Under the pieces are notes generated by a model. It did no database searches and was not told the DNA's origin. It saw only the letters and a program-made list of their open reading frames with translations. A stretch of 13,333 bases of DNA from JBOFCS01 sp051646185 (GTDB taxonomy: Bacteria > Actinomycetota > Actinomycetes > Mycobacteriales > Mycobacteriaceae). The DNA lies in assembly GCA_051646185.1 (NCBI GenBank), contig JBOFCS010000031.1:1-13333 (forward strand), given 5' to 3'. Both the position numbers and the translations under genes were made by a program. Position 1 is the stretch's first letter. Each line of letters begins with the position of its first letter. Below are positions 1 to 7,816 of this stretch, piece by piece.

Positions 1-1547
1 GTTCCTACTACATGCAAACCACCAACGGCAACAACGGCTTCCCTGCTCTCTTCCCTCGAACCACCAAGACGAATATCCGTCCCTCGCCCAGCCATCTGAG
101 TCGATACAGTAACTGCCCCAAGGGCACCTGCTTCAGCAATGACAGTAGCTTCCTGCTCATCGTTTTTTGCATTCAAAACCACTGCTGGAACTCCTGCTTT
201 ATGCAGCCTCTCAGCAATATCTTCGGACTCAGCAACATCCTGGGTGCCAACTAAAATCGGCTGACCAGTCTCATGAATTTCTTTTATATGCTTAACTATT
301 GCCTTAATTTTACTAAGCTCAGTGTCGTATACTCGATCTGATTCATCGGCTCGAATATTAGGAGAGTTTAACGGAATCGGCGATACCCCCAACCCATAAA
401 ACTGACGTAGTTGTTCCCCGGCAGCAAGCGCAGTCCCTGTCATCCCGCACACTCGAGGGTAACGATTCACCAGCGCCTGGACAGTTATCGTATCTAAAAT
501 TTCTCCAGTCTCGGTCGGCTCTATGCCTTCCTTTGCTTCTACTGCTGCTTGTAATCCATCTGGCCATCGCTGCAATTGGGCTATTCTCCCCCGCGAGGCG
601 TTAATAAGATGCACTCCACCGTCGCGGACGATGTAGTGCACATCGCGACGCAGCAGCACATGAGCATGCAGGGCAACATTAACCTGCACTAGTATTGAGC
701 CAACGTTTTCTTCTGAGTAGAGGTCTATACCACCCAAAGCAGCTTCAACTTTTGCAGCACCAGTCTCGGTAAGAAAGATATTCCTCCGGTCGGCATCGGA
801 ATCAAAATCAATACCGGCCTCAAGCCCTCGGACTGCTTCAATAACAGCCTTCTTAGGAACTTCCCGGTGTGCACTTCCCGCGAGCACCAAAGGCACCAAA
901 GCTTCATCAACCAATACCGAATCTGCCTCATCGATCAGAGCCACATCAGGCTCAGGTGCTACTACCTCAGATGGATCAGTGCATAGCTGGTCACGAAGAA
1001 CATCAAAACCAATTTCATTCACTGAGGCATAAGTGACTTGAGCTGAATAAGCATCACGACGTTCTTGTGCTGTAGAACTGTCGGTGATAAAGCCAACAGT
1101 CAACCCTAATGCCCGGTAGAGCGGACCCATCCACTGTGCATCTCGCTTGGCGAGATAATCATTAACACTGATTACGTGAACTGAGCGACCTTCAAGAGCA
1201 TAACCTGCTGCAGCAATGGCACCCGCCAAAGTTTTACCTTCACCTGTTGCCATCTCCACAACATCACCAGTAAGAATACGTAGCGCACCTAGAAGCTGCA
1301 CATCAAACGGGCGGAGTTCCAAGGTCCGAGTGCTTGCCTCACGAACCAGTGCCAAAAAGTGTGCAGTCTTAGTCGGATTTTTTACCAAATCCAAACCTTG
1401 AGCTTCAGCAAGGATGGCATCGTCTGAAAGATCCGCAGCCCACTGCAATAACCCTTGCGATTCCATCACCGTTTCCTGCGAGCGAGCTTGGTTTTTTGCT
1501 GTTGAAGCACCTAAAAACCGCCAGAACCTGCCATTAAACCGGGCCAC
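1..1547 (-). CDS. secA2: Accessory Sec translocase ATPase SecA2 (partial, C-terminus off window)
   Basis: This is a cytoplasmic motor ATPase that drives export of a subset of proteins through SecYEG. I translated 515 codons by hand, and the frame runs off the left edge. SecA hallmarks appear in order: Walker A MATGEGKTL at about residues 99-107, the segment NDYLAKRDAQWMGPLY, the SecA signature near VNEIGFDVLRDQL, Walker B DEAD at 206-209, and GRGTDIRLGG then GGLHVVGT close to the window edge. I chose GTG at 1547 because an AGGAG lies 5 nt upstream; a GTG two codons earlier (1553) directly abuts that site. The short N-terminus and divergence from canonical SecA fit actinobacterial SecA2 rather than the housekeeping SecA1, though SecA1 cannot be fully excluded from a partial gene. 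The DUF1801 gene lies 85 nt upstream on the same strand, with no clear terminator between. Confidence 0.92.
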   Translation of the reverse strand, partial: MARFNGRFWRFLGASTAKNQARSQETVMESQGLLQWAADLSDDAILAEAQGLDLVKNPTKTAHFLALVREASTRTLELRPFDVQLLGALRILTGDVVEMATGEGKTLAGAIAAAGYALEGRSVHVISVNDYLAKRDAQWMGPLYRALGLTVGFITDSSTAQERRDAYSAQVTYASVNEIGFDVLRDQLCTDPSEVVAPEPDVALIDEADSVLVDEALVPLVLAGSAHREVPKKAVIEAVRGLEAGIDFDSDADRRNIFLTETGAAKVEAALGGIDLYSEENVGSILVQVNVALHAHVLLRRDVHYIVRDGGVHLINASRGRIAQLQRWPDGLQAAVEAKEGIEPTETGEILDTITVQALVNRYPRVCGMTGTALAAGEQLRQFYGLGVSPIPLNSPNIRADESDRVYDTELSKIKAIVKHIKEIHETGQPILVGTQDVAESEDIAERLHKAGVPAVVLNAKNDEQEATVIAEAGALGAVTVSTQMAGRGTDIRLGGSREESREAVVAVGGLHVVG

Positions 1548-1632
1548 ACGCACTCCTGAATAAAAAATTGGTTGTCAAATGTTTTTCTGTAGTAAGTTTT
1601 CCGTTCTTAACTAGCCTACGGCAGAGGAAAGC

Positions 1633-2076
1633 TTAGTTGCAGGAAGACTGCATTCGGGAAAGTTCATAGACCTCGATGTACTTGCTCACTGAGGTACCTG
1701 CAATCACTTCACCTACTAGATCAAGTGGCATGGACTCTAGAGAAGTAAACCGGATACAGCTTTTCCCCATATTCAATTTATGACCAGTCTTGAGCCACTT
1801 TTGCTTAAAATCCTCCAATAGCCCTTGCTGGGCATAAAGGCAGTTCAGATAGAGTGACATGTAATTTTTATGACTAGCGAACGCGGCAAACTGCAAAGGT
1901 TGCTCATTATAGGTAGTTGGATAGCTACTCAACGGAATAACATAAGTAGGCATTCCAAAGGTAAACATTTCTTCATACCCCTGTGGAAGATTCTCCAAGA
2001 TTACTTGCCGAATCACTGTGAGCGCTTCCCGGCGATTAGGCTCAAGTTTTGAAAGGTAATCCGTCACTAGACTCAT
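1633..2076 (-). CDS. DUF1801 (YdhG-like) domain protein
   Basis: This is a small soluble protein of 147 aa with no signal peptide or membrane segment. The order of conserved pieces matches DUF1801/YdhG: an N-terminal helix ending in RREALTVIRQVILENLP, then EEMFTFGMPTY (around residues 35-45, the E-x(4-5)-GMP-Y core), then QFAAFASHKNYMSLYL, and near the C-terminus KSCIRFTSLESMPLDLVGEVI. The biochemical function of this fold is not established. The ATG at 2076 gives a full-length domain, but its ribosome-binding site is weak. A GTG three codons in is an alternative start. It diverges from the S4-domain gene with only 39 nt between the starts, so promoters of the two must overlap. It may be co-transcribed with secA2 downstream. 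Confidence 0.8.
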   Translation of the reverse strand: MSLVTDYLSKLEPNRREALTVIRQVILENLPQGYEEMFTFGMPTYVIPLSSYPTTYNEQPLQFAAFASHKNYMSLYLNCLYAQQGLLEDFKQKWLKTGHKLNMGKSCIRFTSLESMPLDLVGEVIAGTSVSKYIEVYELSRMQSSCN

Positions 2077-2115
2077 AGCCTAATTCTGCCACCCTTAGCA
2101 GTTAAGCTCTAGGTC

Positions 2116-2493
2116 ATGCAAGAAAAGCCCACTAGCGCCAGAGTAGATGTTTGGCTCTGGTCCGTTCGGCTATGCAAAACCAGATCTGCGGCAACAACGG
2201 CAATTAAGGCCGGGCATATCCGAGTAAATGGGGAGCGCCCAAAACCTGCACAGGCAGTGAAAATCGATGATGAAATTCGCATCCGCTTTGGACACATTGA
2301 ACGTCTGGTCATCGTCAAACAAATTCTCAATAAAAGAGTTGGTGCACCAGTAGCTGTTGAGGCTTATATAGACAATAGCCCTCTGACACCATCTAAAGAA
2401 GCTTTTCCTCATGTAGCACAACGCGATCGAGGAACCGGTAGGCCCACTAAGAAAGACAGACGTGAAATCGAGAAATTACTTAGGAGAGACTAG
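2116..2493 (+). CDS. S4-domain RNA-binding protein, Hsp15-like
   Basis: This is a 125-aa basic protein. An S4 RNA-binding domain covers roughly residues 9-70: RVDVWLWSVRLCKTRS, then AIKAGHIRVNGERPKPAQAVKIDDEI. That spacing matches heat-shock protein 15 (HslR), which in Escherichia coli binds stalled 50S subunits carrying nascent chains. A lysine- and arginine-rich tail (RGTGRPTKKDRREIEKLLRRD at the end) follows, as in actinobacterial members. The family assignment is solid; equivalence to HslR in function is inference. The start codon lacks a good Shine-Dalgarno. A TAAGCT hexamer lies 7 nt before the ATG, which could be the -10 of a leaderless transcript. It converges on the MMPL gene across a 63-nt gap with no obvious terminator hairpin. 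Confidence 0.88.
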   Translation: MQEKPTSARVDVWLWSVRLCKTRSAATTAIKAGHIRVNGERPKPAQAVKIDDEIRIRFGHIERLVIVKQILNKRVGAPVAVEAYIDNSPLTPSKEAFPHVAQRDRGTGRPTKKDRREIEKLLRRD

Positions 2494-2556
2494 GACATGT
2501 TGGCTACCGTATATCCGATCTCCAGGTATTCTTTCCTAGGAATCTCCCCTAAAGAC

Positions 2557-5397
2557 TTAGCGCCGAGTCCCTTTTAACAAAGAACCCAGTAGTGACACCG
2601 GCGGTGACCACCAAAACCATTTACCTAATAATCCGGCGATAGCTGGCACCACAAAAGTACGCACAATGAGTGTGTCAATAATGAGGCCTGCCCCAATGGT
2701 AGTGCCAACCTGCTCGATGCTAAGTACATCACTGGAAAGCATTGCAAACATTGTGATACCAAATACTATTCCCGCTGTCGTGACCACCCCTCCGGTGCCA
2801 CCGAAGGTGCGAATCATTGCGGTACGCAAACCAACTTTACTTATTCCCTGAACAAAGGATTCTTCACGCATCCGCATAGTCAATAGGAGATTATAGTCAG
2901 CACCTACCGCTACAAGCGCAATAAGCGCAATAGATGGCACTGACCAATGCAAGTCTTTACCAAGCAAGTCCTGCCAAAGCAAAGTGCTAATACCTAAGGC
3001 AGATAGATACGAGATAATGACCGTCCCAATCACCACCATGGCAGCGATCAAACTTCGCAGCATCACCAGAACAATAAGGAAAACTAAAGTAAGCGCCACT
3101 AACGCTAGAAGCCGAAAATCGTTGTCAACATATCCGCGTAATTGGGCAGTACCAGTACCAAAGCCATTAATATTCACGATGCTTCCCGCTAGAGTCCCTT
3201 CTTTCGTGGCTTCTTTAACCGCTTCTGTAATCTGCGGAGAGCGCTGGGCGCCATCTATGCCAAAAACTTTTCCGTTGCCATACACTAGAATTCGGGCTAC
3301 TTTTCCTTCCGGAGCAAAATACAACCCTGCAGCGCGTTGAAATCTTGAATCTTGCCAAGCTTGTTGCGGGAGGTAATACCCACCCTCTCCACTGCCTTGG
3401 AAAGCTTCTCTTACTCCCCGAAGATATTCAGTAAGCTCAGAAAACATCGCGCTTGTGTCGCCCACAGTATTCGTTAACTGCGTTGTCAGGAGATTAAGCT
3501 GCCCGACAGCAGTACCCATAGTTGCAATTGACTGTTCAGCGCTAGCAAATACTTCGCTAATATCCGTAGCTCCGTCGCCTAATTGCGAAGCGCCAGCGGC
3601 GAGAAGACTTGTGGATGCTACTGCCGAATCTACCGGCTCGACAATAGTAAGAACTAATGAACAAACTTGGTCACTTCTACAACTGGGATTGTTTTTGGTC
3701 AGATCACGTAAAGGATCTAGGTACCCAGATACCTGGGATAAGTTTTCCTGAAGTTCTTGCATTCCTTGGCTTGTAGCACTAGCCCCAGAGCTAAGGCCAT
3801 CAAGACCATTCGCTCCTACAGAAAAAGCTTCCTGCAACTCTGCAATGGCCAAAGCGAACTGGTCAAGAGTGGGGGCAAGTTGGTTAACTGAAGAAAGTCG
3901 CTGAGCTAAGGTGGTAATCCCGTCATTTAGTTGATCGCCAATTCTTCCTGCCTGATTTGTGAAGGTTGATTCTTCAGGAACGGAACCAGCTGGGCGAGAG
4001 GCTGATTGAACCATTGTAATGCCAGGAGTTTCCATCAGCTTTCGGCTGACTCGCTCAATAGCGATAATTCCAGCAGGATTACGCAAGTCATGATCAGTTT
4101 CAATGGAGACAATTTCCGGTAGCAACTGATTAGCTGGGAAATGCCGGTCCATCGCCTGGTAACCCCGGTTTGCCTGTGTAGATTCAGGTTGCGATGCAAG
4201 TTCATCAAAACCAAGCTTCAAACCAGTGGCGGGTAAAGCGCATATTAACAACATCAACGCAGAAGCCATCAGCACCGGCACCGGCCAGCGGACAACCATG
4301 GTTCCCACTCGCCTCCAACGACTCCCTACCTGCCCACTTATTTTACGCGGTTGAGCAAACCCATATCGACCAGCTATCCCAATTAACGCGGGAAGCAACG
4401 TAATTGAGGCGAGCATTCCAGTAAGAATCCCTATGGCACAAGGAAGTCCAGCGCTTCGGAGCATTCCAACTTCGGCAAAGGCTAAGCATGATAAAGCTGC
4501 GGCAACGGTGAGCCCCGAAGCTAAAATCACTGGGGCAACACTTTGATTCGAGAGCTGCAATGCCTGCTCGTGTTCTAGGCCTTCACGACGCGCCTCATGG
4601 TAACGCCCCAGAAGAAAAATTCCATAATCAGTCGCCGCGCCCAGCACCATGGCACCTAAAAGCGATACTGAAAAAACTGATACTTCCATGAGGTTTCGCT
4701 CACCCAGAAAGGAAACTATTGATCGAGCTACACCTAATCCGAGACCAACCGTCAAAAGTGGGATCAACGCAGTGACTACTGATCTATATACCGCAAAAAG
4801 TAGTAAAGCTATAAGGATTACCGTCACCACGGTAATTAAAATCATTTGACTATCGATGGCACTGAGCTCATCGGCGATAGTTGCACCAGGGCCAGTTATA
4901 TAAGTACTTAAGCCAAGCGGAGCGGGTTGCTCTGCAACAATTTTTCGTACCGCAGCTAAGGACTCATTGGCCTGGGCGGCCCCTAACTCCCCTGTTAGCC
5001 TGAGCATCGTGAAAGCAGCATGCCCATCAGCACTCAAGGCCCCTTGTCTAGTCAAAGGGTCTGACCACAAATCCATCACAGACTCAACGTGGACCGAATC
5101 CGCACGAAGGGTTGCAATAAGCTTATTGTGAAATGTCTGCTCACTTTGCCCTAGAGGCTGATCGCTTTCCAATACAAGATAATTGAGATTACTGCCGTCG
5201 CCATCACCAAATTGTTCACCCATGCGAGCGCCAGCAATGTTCGCCGGCGCATCTTCAGGGAGAAAACCTCGAGCATGTGCACCAGCGGTAGTTTCCACTT
5301 GCGGAACAAAGAAGTTCCCAGCCCCGGCTGCTATAAACCAAAGCCCAATAACAAGCACAGCGTAGCGGCTGGCAAACCGAGCTATTGCATCCCACAT
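2557..5397 (-). CDS. MmpL4/5-type RND family transporter (MMPL)
   Basis: This is a 946-aa inner-membrane RND transporter, probably a proton-driven exporter of a lipid or lipid-linked compound. TM1 lies near residues 13-33, a first periplasmic domain at about 34-185, TM2-6 at about 186-345, and TM7 at about 368-390. A long second periplasmic region (about 391-760) and TM8-12 (about 761-930) follow. The two Asp-Tyr pairs of the MmpL proton relay are present: D257-Y258 in GAATDYGIFLLGR and D834-Y835 in VGADYNLLLTMR. Residues 490-660 are heptad-rich and coiled-coil-like, broken by C573-x5-C579. That arrangement resembles the coiled-coil insert with its Cys pair in mycobacterial MmpL4/MmpL5. No mmpS gene is next to it. 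The ATG at 5397 has no clear Shine-Dalgarno and a stop lies just upstream in frame, so the start is fixed and the mRNA may be leaderless. It is divergent from the isoprenoid operon, suggesting but not proving a shared product. Confidence 0.93.
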   Translation of the reverse strand: MWDAIARFASRYAVLVIGLWFIAAGAGNFFVPQVETTAGAHARGFLPEDAPANIAGARMGEQFGDGDGSNLNYLVLESDQPLGQSEQTFHNKLIATLRADSVHVESVMDLWSDPLTRQGALSADGHAAFTMLRLTGELGAAQANESLAAVRKIVAEQPAPLGLSTYITGPGATIADELSAIDSQMILITVVTVILIALLLFAVYRSVVTALIPLLTVGLGLGVARSIVSFLGERNLMEVSVFSVSLLGAMVLGAATDYGIFLLGRYHEARREGLEHEQALQLSNQSVAPVILASGLTVAAALSCLAFAEVGMLRSAGLPCAIGILTGMLASITLLPALIGIAGRYGFAQPRKISGQVGSRWRRVGTMVVRWPVPVLMASALMLLICALPATGLKLGFDELASQPESTQANRGYQAMDRHFPANQLLPEIVSIETDHDLRNPAGIIAIERVSRKLMETPGITMVQSASRPAGSVPEESTFTNQAGRIGDQLNDGITTLAQRLSSVNQLAPTLDQFALAIAELQEAFSVGANGLDGLSSGASATSQGMQELQENLSQVSGYLDPLRDLTKNNPSCRSDQVCSLVLTIVEPVDSAVASTSLLAAGASQLGDGATDISEVFASAEQSIATMGTAVGQLNLLTTQLTNTVGDTSAMFSELTEYLRGVREAFQGSGEGGYYLPQQAWQDSRFQRAAGLYFAPEGKVARILVYGNGKVFGIDGAQRSPQITEAVKEATKEGTLAGSIVNINGFGTGTAQLRGYVDNDFRLLALVALTLVFLIVLVMLRSLIAAMVVIGTVIISYLSALGISTLLWQDLLGKDLHWSVPSIALIALVAVGADYNLLLTMRMREESFVQGISKVGLRTAMIRTFGGTGGVVTTAGIVFGITMFAMLSSDVLSIEQVGTTIGAGLIIDTLIVRTFVVPAIAGLLGKWFWWSPPVSLLGSLLKGTRR

Positions 5398-5475
5398 GAA
5401 AGCTGAAGCTACCAGTAGTCAAAACACAACTAACATTCTCGGCGTAATTCATTCATGAGTACAGTAAAAGCAATG

Positions 5476-5492
5476 GCCAAAACCATTTTGGC
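5476..5492. promoter_or_regulatory. 7-bp inverted repeat in divergent intergenic region, candidate operator
   Basis: GCCAAAA-CCA-TTTTGGC is a perfect 7-bp dyad with a 3-nt centre. It lies 79 nt from the MMPL start codon and upstream of the candidate promoter of the isoprenoid operon. No T-tract follows on either strand, so it is not a terminator. Its place between divergent genes suits a repressor site, but no regulator gene is adjacent, so this is inference. Confidence 0.35.
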
Positions 5493-5535
5493 GAAATCAC
5501 CATATCTTCGTTACCACACCAAAGCAACCGACCGT

Positions 5536-5565
5536 TTGACCTCATTCCTCTCTTTGCGTTACAGT
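5536..5565 (+). promoter_or_regulatory. Candidate sigma-70-type promoter of the isoprenoid operon
   Basis: TTGACC at 5536-5541 and TACAGT at 5560-5565 are separated by 18 nt. This gives reasonable -35 and -10 matches for an actinobacterial housekeeping promoter. A start near 5572 would leave a leader of about 100 nt before the ATG at 5671. The rest of 5398-5670 holds only the dyad at 5476-5492 and no convincing gene. Confidence 0.4.
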
Positions 5566-5650
5566 CCCACCACAAGCTGATCTATCCGATTGCACTGCAC
5601 GTGTTGAACCGAAACCTTAGCCCGCAGGACCACTTAGCTCCGGACCACAA

Positions 5651-5725
5651 CATCAACAAGGACTACCGCGATGGACTCAACCAGCACACCTTCTAGCATC
5701 ACCCGCACCCCTCGGTTACACACAA
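5651..5725 (+). repeat. Duplicated leader plus N-terminal codons, copy 1
   Basis: This segment closely matches 6691-6758. Both contain CAACAAGGACTAC followed by an ATG and GACTCAA, then GCACACC, a CTAGCA block and TTACACACAA. The repeat covers the ribosome-binding site (AAGGA at 5658-5662, 8 nt before ATG) and about the first 18 codons of the metal-dependent hydrolase gene. The peptides remain alike: MDSTSTPSS and LHT here, MDSIGTPPS and LHT in copy 2. Confidence 0.8.
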
Positions 5726-6636
5726 ATCCTATTGTTGGTCCGCAAGATCCGCCCGAACCGCGTCGACTAAATTTTGACTTCTCTCAGTCTTGCGAGCCCG
5801 ACTGGATGGCCGGTAGCCTGCCCTACTCCTGCCTGCTCAACGCCTACAGCATTGTTTTTCCTGCCCTGGAACTCATCATGGTCCACCATGTCGCCCAATC
5901 GGCTCAACATGTTCCCACAGGAACTGATCTAGCGGCTGTACGCGGATTTCTCCACCAAGAAGGCGCCCATGCCCGCGAGCACCGTAGATCGATGGAGTGC
6001 ATTAGAGCCCAAGGTTTCAAAATCACCAGAATCTGCAAGGCTACAGATTTTCTGGTCCGGCTCACTGACACTCTTTTGAAGAGGATTCTGCGACCGCTTT
6101 TTGGCCATGCTTTTGCCGTAGGAATCTTTGCTGCAGCTGAACACTGGACTGCATCCTTATCTGAAACTGGACTGCGACCAAGCGGCCCCGAGCTAACCTC
6201 TGTCGGTCGACTTGCACTCGCAGAGCCCCCTTCTGATCTCTCGGAGATGGAGGTGCTCTTTCTCTGGCATGTTGCCGAAGAGCTTGAGCATAAATCAGTA
6301 GTGGCAGATCTCTTCCACAAACTTGGCGGCAGCGAAACTTCGAGAATAGTCGGGTTTCTGCTTGCTACTCCAGTTTTCTTGCTGCTTACGGCGCTCGGGT
6401 TCGGAGGAATGCTGGTGCAACTACCAAAAGTACTGGGTCCTGAAGAATGGAAAAAAATAGGACGGTGGCCGGGGATGCTCAAACTCACCCGCGACCATAT
6501 GGGAACGGTTCCTAGCGACTACCGCGCAACAATTAAGTCCTACCTGCATCGCGGGTTCCACCCTGATGACCATGAAAGCGAAGAACTCGTGAAAGCAGCA
6601 TTTACCAGACTAGCGCAACTGCGCACGCAGGCCTGA
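5671..6636 (+). CDS. Predicted metal-dependent hydrolase, PF10118-like ferritin-type fold
   Basis: This 321-aa protein is first in the five-gene operon. The body matches the PF10118 'predicted metal-dependent hydrolase' family, an all-helical ferritin-like protein. Likely metal ligands sit in spaced helices: E67 in PALELIMVHHV, E97-GAH100 then EH at 103-104, E157-H158 in AAEHWTA, and E203/E204-LEH207 in HVAEELEHKSV. These resemble the ExxH pairs of diiron proteins. A hydrophobic helix (about 228-250) could be a membrane anchor. The family's substrate is not known; it recurs in lipid and steroid contexts, which would suit an oxidative or hydrolytic step here. The AAGGA 8 nt before the ATG supports the start. 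The first 30 residues or so are low in complexity and not part of the domain. The next gene starts 73 nt downstream with no terminator seen. Confidence 0.82.
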   Translation: MDSTSTPSSITRTPRLHTNPIVGPQDPPEPRRLNFDFSQSCEPDWMAGSLPYSCLLNAYSIVFPALELIMVHHVAQSAQHVPTGTDLAAVRGFLHQEGAHAREHRRSMECIRAQGFKITRICKATDFLVRLTDTLLKRILRPLFGHAFAVGIFAAAEHWTASLSETGLRPSGPELTSVGRLALAEPPSDLSEMEVLFLWHVAEELEHKSVVADLFHKLGGSETSRIVGFLLATPVFLLLTALGFGGMLVQLPKVLGPEEWKKIGRWPGMLKLTRDHMGTVPSDYRATIKSYLHRGFHPDDHESEELVKAAFTRLAQLRTQA

Positions 6637-6690
6637 TTCACACTGCATTGATCGTCATTGTCCAACAGCAACTTGAGACCTGTCCCACCA

Positions 6691-6758
6691 CACCAACAAG
6701 GACTACGCGATGGACTCAATCGGCACACCACCTAGCACCCACCTGTCGTTACACACAA
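6691..6758 (+). repeat. Duplicated leader plus N-terminal codons, copy 2
   Basis: This is the second copy of the 5651-5725 segment. It has a single-base deletion between the AAGGA (6698-6702) and the ATG (spacer 7 nt, not 8) and a few small gaps in the coding part. It supplies the ribosome-binding site and first codons of the polyprenyl synthase gene. The copies are about 1.04 kb apart in direct orientation. Confidence 0.8.
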
Positions 6759-7816
6759 GACAACAAGCTAACCACTCCGCACAAGCACCCACCCTCCCGC
6801 GAGGGTCACATACCACGACTATTTCGCACTCGAAAAGAACCTTTCAACATTCAGAAAAGATAAGCGAACTTATACCGCGCGTATCCGAACGGTTATATGA
6901 AATACTCGTTTCAGGAAGTGATTTCGATAAAATTTACCGTCATATTCTGTCTGCGCCAGGAAAAAAAGTTCGAGCAGGACTTACCCTAGCCAGTGCTCGA
7001 TTACTTCCTTCATCAAATGCCGTATCACTAGCTGATGCCATCGATATGGCCTGCGCAATGGAAATGTTCCATGAGTCTTCACTTGTCCATGATGATATAT
7101 GCGATGGTTCCTTACTACGTCGCGATTTGCCATCGGTACCCGCGGCTTTTGGTGTTCAAACCGCAGCGAAAGCGGGCTTTCATCTAGCTGGAAATGCTTT
7201 GCAAGTGAGCGCTCGGGTGCTAACAGATAATCCAAAAGTATTCGCCAAACTTGGTAAGGCGGTTGGGGTTACCTATCTCGATCAGCTCTCTGATCTTTCT
7301 TTCGGACAACTCGTGGAGACACTGCCTCCCACCGTTAACGACGCTGCTTTACGTCGGCACTATCAACTTGTTGCCAGTGCCAAAACCGGAACGCTCTTCA
7401 GGCTGGCCTGCTCATACGGTGGTACAGCTGGAGCATTAGACCATGATCAACTAAGAACACTTATGGTATATGCCGATCAGTTAGCGCTCGCTTTTCAAAT
7501 TATGGATGACGTACGCGACATTGAAGGTGGCCCGGCTCTAGGTAAGGAAGCCTGCGGCGATCTGGAACGTAGGGTACCAACCTGGCCAGTGATTGAATGG
7601 CTATCGATGCAGCAAGATTCACACCAACTGTGGTTATCTAAGACAACATCCAGCGACAGATTACAGTCCGAACTTACTGCCAGTGGTGCCATTCAAGCAG
7701 CACGAACAGTCGCCGTCCGGGCCTCCCAGATTGCATGTCAAGCATTGGAAGTGTTCCCCGATTCCCTAGCACGTGAACACTTGCTTGAGCTCTCGGAGCG
7801 GGTGGTATCCCGGTGA
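6710..7816 (+). CDS. trans-Polyprenyl diphosphate synthase (IspA/CrtE/IdsA type)
   Basis: This 368-aa cytosolic prenyltransferase condenses IPP onto an allylic diphosphate. Conserved regions are seen in order: GKKVRAGL (84-91, IPP-binding region, lacking the usual RP), and the first Asp-rich motif DDICD at 128-132. K225-T226 in SAKTGTLF follows, then FQIMDD with the second motif DDVRD at 266-270 and LGK at 277-279. Residues -5 and -4 from the first motif are Ser (S123, S124), not bulky aromatics. That argues for a product longer than FPP, for example GGPP, though length cannot be read with certainty. Deviations are RRD in place of RRG after the first motif and AGN in place of AGD at about 160-162. 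The first 45 residues or so lie outside the domain and begin with the duplicated segment. Its stop overlaps the next gene's GTG by 4 nt. Confidence 0.9.
   Translation: MDSIGTPPSTHLSLHTRQQANHSAQAPTLPRGSHTTTISHSKRTFQHSEKISELIPRVSERLYEILVSGSDFDKIYRHILSAPGKKVRAGLTLASARLLPSSNAVSLADAIDMACAMEMFHESSLVHDDICDGSLLRRDLPSVPAAFGVQTAAKAGFHLAGNALQVSARVLTDNPKVFAKLGKAVGVTYLDQLSDLSFGQLVETLPPTVNDAALRRHYQLVASAKTGTLFRLACSYGGTAGALDHDQLRTLMVYADQLALAFQIMDDVRDIEGGPALGKEACGDLERRVPTWPVIEWLSMQQDSHQLWLSKTTSSDRLQSELTASGAIQAARTVAVRASQIACQALEVFPDSLAREHLLELSERVVSR

Noticed and set aside
2494..2556. Bidirectional terminator between the convergent S4 and MMPL genes
   Set aside because: Only a 10-bp TTCCTAGGAA palindrome is present, with no stable stem-loop and no T-tracts.
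5455..5580. Plus-strand 41-aa open frame starting MSTVKAMAKTIL in the divergent intergenic region
   Set aside because: No Shine-Dalgarno, and it overlaps the dyad and the candidate promoter. A leader peptide is not excluded but not supported.
5904..6488. Long minus-strand open frame (194 codons) opposite the PF10118 gene
   Set aside because: It is serine-, proline- and arginine-rich without domain signs, and the plus strand carries a family-consistent protein with metal-ligand motifs and a ribosome-binding site.
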